A stretch of DNA of 64,000 bases from contig JAIEMQ010000005.1 of NCBI GenBank assembly GCA_019752015.1, positions 62,001 through 126,000 on the forward strand. Reading direction: 5' to 3'. The DNA comes from Cyanobacteriota bacterium (GTDB taxonomy: Bacteria; Acidobacteriota; Vicinamibacteria; Vicinamibacterales; UBA2999). Positions within the stretch are counted from its first letter, which is position 1; each line of letters opens with the position of its first letter. The notes beneath the pieces were generated by a model that worked only from the letters and a program-made list of their open reading frames with translations, made no database searches and had not been told where the DNA came from. Position numbers and translations under genes: made by a program. Shown here piece by piece: positions 60,172-64,000 of the stretch.

Positions 60172-60726
60172 ATGCGTACTCGTCTTCTCGCCCTGGCCGT
60201 GACGCTGCTCGTCGCGGGTCTGCCCGGCGCTACTTCGGCGCTTGCGCAGACAGCCGCGCCGACGCGCCGCCCCGACGTGATTTACGTGCCCACGCCGGAG
60301 CCGGTGGTGGAGGCCATGCTGCAGGTCGCCAACGTCACCAAGAACGACGTCGTGTATGACCTCGGCTGCGGCGACGGCCGCATTCCCGTGACCGCGGCGC
60401 GCAAGTATGGCGCGCGCGGCGTGTGCTTCGACATCGATCCCGAGCGCATCAAGGAAGCGAACGATAACGTCGCCAGGAACAATGTCGGCAACCTCGTCAG
60501 GGTCGTGCACGCCGATCTGTTCGAGCAGGATCTCAGCGGCGCATCGGTGATCACGCTCTACCTGCTGCCGTCGCTCAACGTGAAGCTGATGCCGAAGCTG
60601 ATGAAGGAGCTGAAGCCGGGCACACGCATCGTCTCGCACGCGTTCGACATGGGCGACTGGAAGCCTGAAAAGGAACTCGACGTCGAGGGCCGCAAGGTTT
60701 TCTTTTGGACGATCCCGAAGCGATAA
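60172..60726 (+). CDS. Exported SAM-dependent methyltransferase-fold protein
   Basis: 184 residues. The signal peptide is clear (LLALAVTLLVAGLPGATSALA). The mature domain has a class I methyltransferase fold: VYDLGCGDGRIPVTAAR near 63 (motif I), GVCFDIDPERIKEA (motif II), and VITLYLLPSLNVKLMPKL (motif IV/V). It has a canonical promoter-leader: TATACT at 60136 and a perfect AAGGAGGT at 60156-60163, 8 nt before the ATG. A methyltransferase with an export signal is odd, since SAM is cytoplasmic. It may be retained by a membrane anchor or have another ligand. Confidence 0.85.
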   Translation: MRTRLLALAVTLLVAGLPGATSALAQTAAPTRRPDVIYVPTPEPVVEAMLQVANVTKNDVVYDLGCGDGRIPVTAARKYGARGVCFDIDPERIKEANDNVARNNVGNLVRVVHADLFEQDLSGASVITLYLLPSLNVKLMPKLMKELKPGTRIVSHAFDMGDWKPEKELDVEGRKVFFWTIPKR

Positions 60727-62450
60727 CACTGAAGAGACGATTCTTTCTCGCGCTCGCTGCGGCACTTGCTGTCGTAGCTGTCTTATTGGCCGTCAGCGGT
60801 GGGTTTCGCACCACCGCTGGCGGCCTTCGCATTTCCGCGCGATCGCCGCTGCCGATCGCGTTGCTCGCGCTGATCAATTTCACATTGTGGCTGTCGTGGG
60901 CGCGGCGTGCGCAGGCGATCGAGAGCGATCTCGAAGTGGCGTGCACTCGCCTCACGAATCGCGCGAGCGTGATTGCGATCGCGTCAATCGTCGCAGCGCT
61001 CAGTACCGTTTTTGCGACTCATTCCGCTTCCGGAGCCGATCCGTCGGGATATCTGAGCCAGGCGCGGATGTGGTCGCACGGCGAACTCATTCACATCAGT
61101 GACATTCTTCCGGAGACGGGCGGATGGCTGACCACGCCGCTCGGTTGGCGTCCGATGGACTGGACCGATCAGGAAATCGGCGCGCAGGTACCGACATACC
61201 CGCCAGGTCTGCCGCTGCTGATGGCGATTCCGCACGCGATTGCGGGAATCGACGGCGCGTCGGCCGTCGTGATCTTTTCCGCGGGAGTGGCGGTCGTAGC
61301 GACCGCGCTCCTTGCCGCCGAAGTAGCGGGAGCCCTCGCGGCCGTGATCGCGGCGACGTTTCTCGCGTTCACTCCGGTCTTTCTTTACCAATCCATCCAG
61401 CCGATGAGCGATGTGCCGGTAACCGCGGCGTGGATGCTGTGCTTTGTGCTGCTCGCTCGTCGAGGCGCATCCGCGCGTAGAGGGGCGTCGTTAGACGCCT
61501 CTGCGGGTATTGCGTGCGCAGTCGCCGTCCTGATCCGCCCTAACCTCGCACCACTTGCCATCGTTCCGCTGGCAATCGCTCAACATCGCGTCTGGTTTGC
61601 CGCGCCGGTGGCGATCGCAGGTCTCTTTCTCGCGTCGATTCAGACGTTGTGGTACGGATCGCCGCTGCGATCGGGTTATGGCTCGGCGGAGGAGTTGTTC
61701 GCGCTGTCGAACATCGGCGCGAATGCATCGCGATACTTCAGGTGGACGATCGCCACGGCTCCGGTGATGTTGCTCGGCGTGATCGGCTTCTTCCGACTGC
61801 GGCGCGAGCGCATCGCGCAGGCGATCGGCGCATTCGCGATGCTGGTGATCGCGTCGTATCTCGTATATGCCGTGTTCGACGTATGGTCCTACCTGCGATT
61901 CCTGCTGCCGGCGCTCGCGGTGCTGGCGCTCTTCGCGGCGGCGGCGCTGTCGGCGTGGCTCACGCGATGGCCGATCGTGATTCGTGTGCCGCTGTTGTTT
62001 GTGTTGCTCCTTGGCGTGACTGCATACAACGTCTTCACTGCGCGCACGCTTGACACATTCCGGCTGCGGGATCAGCTCGGCCGCGTATCGACGGTGGCGA
62101 ATTACATCAACGCCAATGTTGACGCGAACGCGGTGATCCTGTCCGGCGAGCAGAGCGGATCGATGCGCTACTACACGCATCGATCGATCCTGCGCTGGGA
62201 AGCGGCCACGGCTGAATCGCTGGCGAACGCCGTGACGACGCTCCAGCAGGAGAGCCGGCCCGTGTTCATCGTCCTCGATGCGTGGGAGGACGAGCCGTTC
62301 CGGAAGAAGTTCGCGGCCTATCCCGCCGGCGCGCTCGACTGGCCGCCGATGCTCGAAGCGGGCCGCAGCCACCGCACCCGCCTCTGGAAACTCAGCGACC
62401 GCGATCGCTTCCTCCGCGGCGACCCCCTCCACATCGTCCGATTGCCGTAG
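60705..62450 (+). CDS. GT-C family membrane glycosyltransferase (GT39/PMT-like)
   Basis: 581 residues from a TTG at 60705, overlapping the methyltransferase by 22 nt; no better start is seen. About eleven TM helices. The first external loop holds GADPSGYLSQARMW, with the conserved Asp of dolichyl/undecaprenyl-phosphate-mannose-type transferases, and YPPGLPLLMAIPHA. The C-terminal ~110 residues are soluble. It would transfer a sugar from a lipid carrier on the outer face of the inner membrane. Residues around RRGASARRGASLDAS (about 255-270) include a repeat-encoded stretch. Confidence 0.75.
   Translation: MDDPEAITLKRRFFLALAAALAVVAVLLAVSGGFRTTAGGLRISARSPLPIALLALINFTLWLSWARRAQAIESDLEVACTRLTNRASVIAIASIVAALSTVFATHSASGADPSGYLSQARMWSHGELIHISDILPETGGWLTTPLGWRPMDWTDQEIGAQVPTYPPGLPLLMAIPHAIAGIDGASAVVIFSAGVAVVATALLAAEVAGALAAVIAATFLAFTPVFLYQSIQPMSDVPVTAAWMLCFVLLARRGASARRGASLDASAGIACAVAVLIRPNLAPLAIVPLAIAQHRVWFAAPVAIAGLFLASIQTLWYGSPLRSGYGSAEELFALSNIGANASRYFRWTIATAPVMLLGVIGFFRLRRERIAQAIGAFAMLVIASYLVYAVFDVWSYLRFLLPALAVLALFAAAALSAWLTRWPIVIRVPLLFVLLLGVTAYNVFTARTLDTFRLRDQLGRVSTVANYINANVDANAVILSGEQSGSMRYYTHRSILRWEAATAESLANAVTTLQQESRPVFIVLDAWEDEPFRKKFAAYPAGALDWPPMLEAGRSHRTRLWKLSDRDRFLRGDPLHIVRLP
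61479..61502. repeat. Intragenic hairpin in the glycosyltransferase gene
   Basis: AGAGGGGCGTC-GTTA-GACGCCTCT lies between two TM segments. It shares GGGGCGTCGTT with the 67-bp element at 15630 (plus-strand sense). It adds a short Arg/Ala/Ser loop to the protein without breaking the frame. Confidence 0.55.
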
Positions 62451-62790
62451 TAGTAGTTGGTGCCTGGCACCCGTTGCCGGTCCGTGCCGTAGTAGTAGTT
62501 GGTGCCTGGCACCCGTTGCCGGTCCGCATCGACAGTGGGTGCCTGGCACCGCTTGCCGGTGACCGTGGCACTTTCCGCAAACACTCTTACAAAACTGCGG
62601 AACTGAAGCCGCCACTGGCACTGGGTGCCAGGCACCTGTGAGCGTTGTAGTTGGTGCCAGGTGCGGATTCTGCCGGCCGGATACGACCGTTACGACCGTT
62701 CGACCGTTATCGGGTGCCAGGCACCCAATGCCAGATACGACCGTTCGACCGTTATCCGACCGTTATCGGGTGCCAGGCACCCAATGTCGG
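62451..62790. repeat. Cluster of GGTGCCTGGCACC palindromes
   Basis: Palindromes lie at 62459, 62501 and 62538 (GGTGCCTGGCACC), and at 62624, 62713 and 62769 (GGTGCCAGGCACC), with a partial one near 62653. The first two sit in a 42-bp tandem duplication (TAGTAGTTGGTGCCTGGCAC and CCGTTGCCGGTCCG). Interspersed are repeated CGACCGTTAT strings and a doubled CAATGTCGGTCCCACCA. No gene is present in this 400-bp stretch between the glycosyltransferase and the ADOP permease. The palindromes are not evenly spaced, so it is not a CRISPR. Confidence 0.85.
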
Positions 62791-62850
62791 TCCCACCACC
62801 CAATGTCGGTCCCACCAACCGGTGTGAGATAGTGGCCGTCAAAGGTCGAC

Positions 62851-64000
62851 ATGAGAGACGTGCGGGACGCGGTGCGGTCGGTTTCGCGGACGCCCGGGTT
62901 TGCCGCGGTCGTCGTGCTCACGCTCGGGCTTGGCATTGGCGCGGCCGTGACGACGTATAGCGTCATGGAGGCGGTGTTGTGGAGACCGCTGCCATATCCC
63001 GACGCCGATCGGCTCCTGCTGCTCGATGCCACGCTCAAGAATCGCAAGAACTCCGGTATCGCGCCGTTCGAGGCGCGCGAGCTGCGGGCGCGCGCGAAGA
63101 CGATCGACCGCATTGCGGCGGTGTCGGGCGTCAGCGCCAATCTCAATATCGACGGCGAACTGGAGCGCGTCTTCGCCGCCAGCGCCAATGACGATGCGCT
63201 GAGAATCCTCGGCGCGGAGCCGCCGGTACTCGGCCGGCTGACCCGCGATCGTGAGGACATCGGCGCCGACGGATACATCAGCGCCGTTGCGATCAGCGAT
63301 GCGCTGTGGCGCCGACACTTCGGCGCCGATCCCTCGGCGATCGGCCGGCGCATCCAGGTCAACAACATCGACGCGCAGATCGTCGGCGTGCTGCGCCCGG
63401 GCCTCAAGGTCTTCCTGCCGGCAATGTCGAACGCCGCCGAGGAGATCGACGTCTGGTTCCCGCGTGGCGACAGCGATCGGCTGGACGTCCGCGACCCGGC
63501 CACGATCGCGCGGCTGGCGCCCGGCGTCACGATCGCGGAGGCACAGGCGGAACTCGATACCTTCGCGCGCGCCTTTGCCGCCGATCGGCCTGGCGCGTAC
63601 GCGGGCGGGTTCGCGTTGCTCGCGAGCCCGCTGCAGGATCTCCTCACCGAACGGGTCAAACCGGCGTTGATGGCGCTCGGCGCCGCAGTGGCGTTCGTCC
63701 TGCTGATTTCGTGCGTGAACGTCACGAACCTGATGCTGGCGCGCGCGAAAACGCGCGAGCGCGAGATCGCGGTGCGATCGGCATTAGGCGCAAAGCGCGG
63801 CAGATTGATCGCGCAGATGCTTGCCGAGAGCATCGTGCTGGCCGGCGGAGGCGCAGCACTCGGTTTGGCGATTGGCGCCGGCGGTATCGCGCTGCTCGAC
63901 TGGCTGCGGCCCACGCACCTGCCGAGGCAGTCGCAGATCGCGATCGACAGCGGCGTCGCGATCTTCGCGATCGGCATCGCGGCGTTGGTCTGTCTCGTGT
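62851..64000 (+). CDS. ADOP family MacB/FtsX-like permease, 3' end outside window
   Basis: 383 codons from ATG 62851 to the window edge. It has the same architecture as the gene at 39879: a first TM (VVVLTLGLGIGAAVTTYSV), a MacB-type periplasmic core (EPPVLGRLTRDREDIG; VVGVLRPG-like NIDAQIVGVLRPG), then the FtsX TM block (LGAAVAFVLLISCVNVTNL, ALGAKRGRLIAQMLAESI). The second half is missing because of the window boundary. AAAGG stands 6-10 nt before the ATG. The upstream region is the GGTGCC repeat cluster. Confidence 0.92.
   Translation, partial: MRDVRDAVRSVSRTPGFAAVVVLTLGLGIGAAVTTYSVMEAVLWRPLPYPDADRLLLLDATLKNRKNSGIAPFEARELRARAKTIDRIAAVSGVSANLNIDGELERVFAASANDDALRILGAEPPVLGRLTRDREDIGADGYISAVAISDALWRRHFGADPSAIGRRIQVNNIDAQIVGVLRPGLKVFLPAMSNAAEEIDVWFPRGDSDRLDVRDPATIARLAPGVTIAEAQAELDTFARAFAADRPGAYAGGFALLASPLQDLLTERVKPALMALGAAVAFVLLISCVNVTNLMLARAKTREREIAVRSALGAKRGRLIAQMLAESIVLAGGGAALGLAIGAGGIALLDWLRPTHLPRQSQIAIDSGVAIFAIGIAALVCLV

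Noticed and set aside
62451-62790. CRISPR array
   Set aside because: The repeated palindrome is only 13 bp, spacing is irregular, some spacers are themselves repeated, and no cas genes are present.

Overview
The window reads as a chromosomal segment of an Acidobacteriota bacterium, most probably of the Vicinamibacteria type. The evidence is gene content: two VWFA-related Acidobacterial-domain proteins, two ADOP-type MacB/FtsX permeases, a CBM9/DUF5916 outer-membrane protein, exported serine hydrolases, a PafA-like phosphatase, PQQ-type propellers, high GC, and many families of short palindromic repeats. No rRNA, tRNA, CRISPR array, phage module or defence island was recognised. The only transposase trace is a truncated IS110 N-terminus.

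Layout. 1-3.1 kb (minus): PQQ-like propeller with EF-hands, VWA protein, M20 peptidase running off the edge. 3.1-9.2 kb (plus): small membrane protein, two-subunit molybdenum hydroxylase, GT-C-like membrane protein, ABC-F ATPase (ybiT-like). 9.2-14.3 kb (minus): OmpA-like protein, a decayed membrane-protein gene, alpha/beta hydrolase, TPR protein, serine hydrolase, IS110 remnant. 14.4-18.3 kb: M23 peptidase, a DUF5916 gene and a divergent HxlR regulator sharing a palindromic operator. 18.4-20.7 kb: ispH coupled to a YjbQ-like gene. 20.7-25.2 kb (minus): methionine-type operon with a MetX-homoserine dehydrogenase fusion, a PLP trans-sulfuration enzyme and a methyltransferase. 25.2-35.4 kb: cyclase, Uma2, lipoprotein, DinB-like, M28, a cytochrome c/PHM-like gene with a partner, VOC, YkgJ-like and SnoaL-cupin genes. 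35.5-39.8 kb (plus): four-gene coupled operon (D-aminoacylase, serine hydrolase, membrane protein, duplicated HhH protein). 39.9-47.4 kb: ADOP permease, frameshifted hydrolase, msrB, amidase, FG-GAP/ASPIC protein, sulfotransferase remnant. 47.4-57.7 kb: hypothetical exported protein, PafA-like phosphatase, PfkB kinase, VWA protein, 7TM-PAS sensor coupled to a PQQ dehydrogenase, TPR lipoprotein. 57.7-64 kb: exonuclease III, broken PD40 gene, exported methyltransferase, GT-C glycosyltransferase, repeat cluster, partial ADOP permease.

Two themes stand out. First, several divergent gene pairs have overlapping, nearly self-complementary -10 elements (25174, 35447, 48254, 50926), usually only 6-12 nt from the start codons and without a Shine-Dalgarno. 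This suggests leaderless, bidirectional transcription. Second, the DNA carries many unrelated short inverted-repeat families, intergenic and also in frame inside genes, beside several genes caught in decay. Functionally the segment is dominated by exported hydrolases, periplasmic redox enzymes and envelope proteins, with a few core metabolic genes (ispH, hom, msrB, xth) embedded among them.
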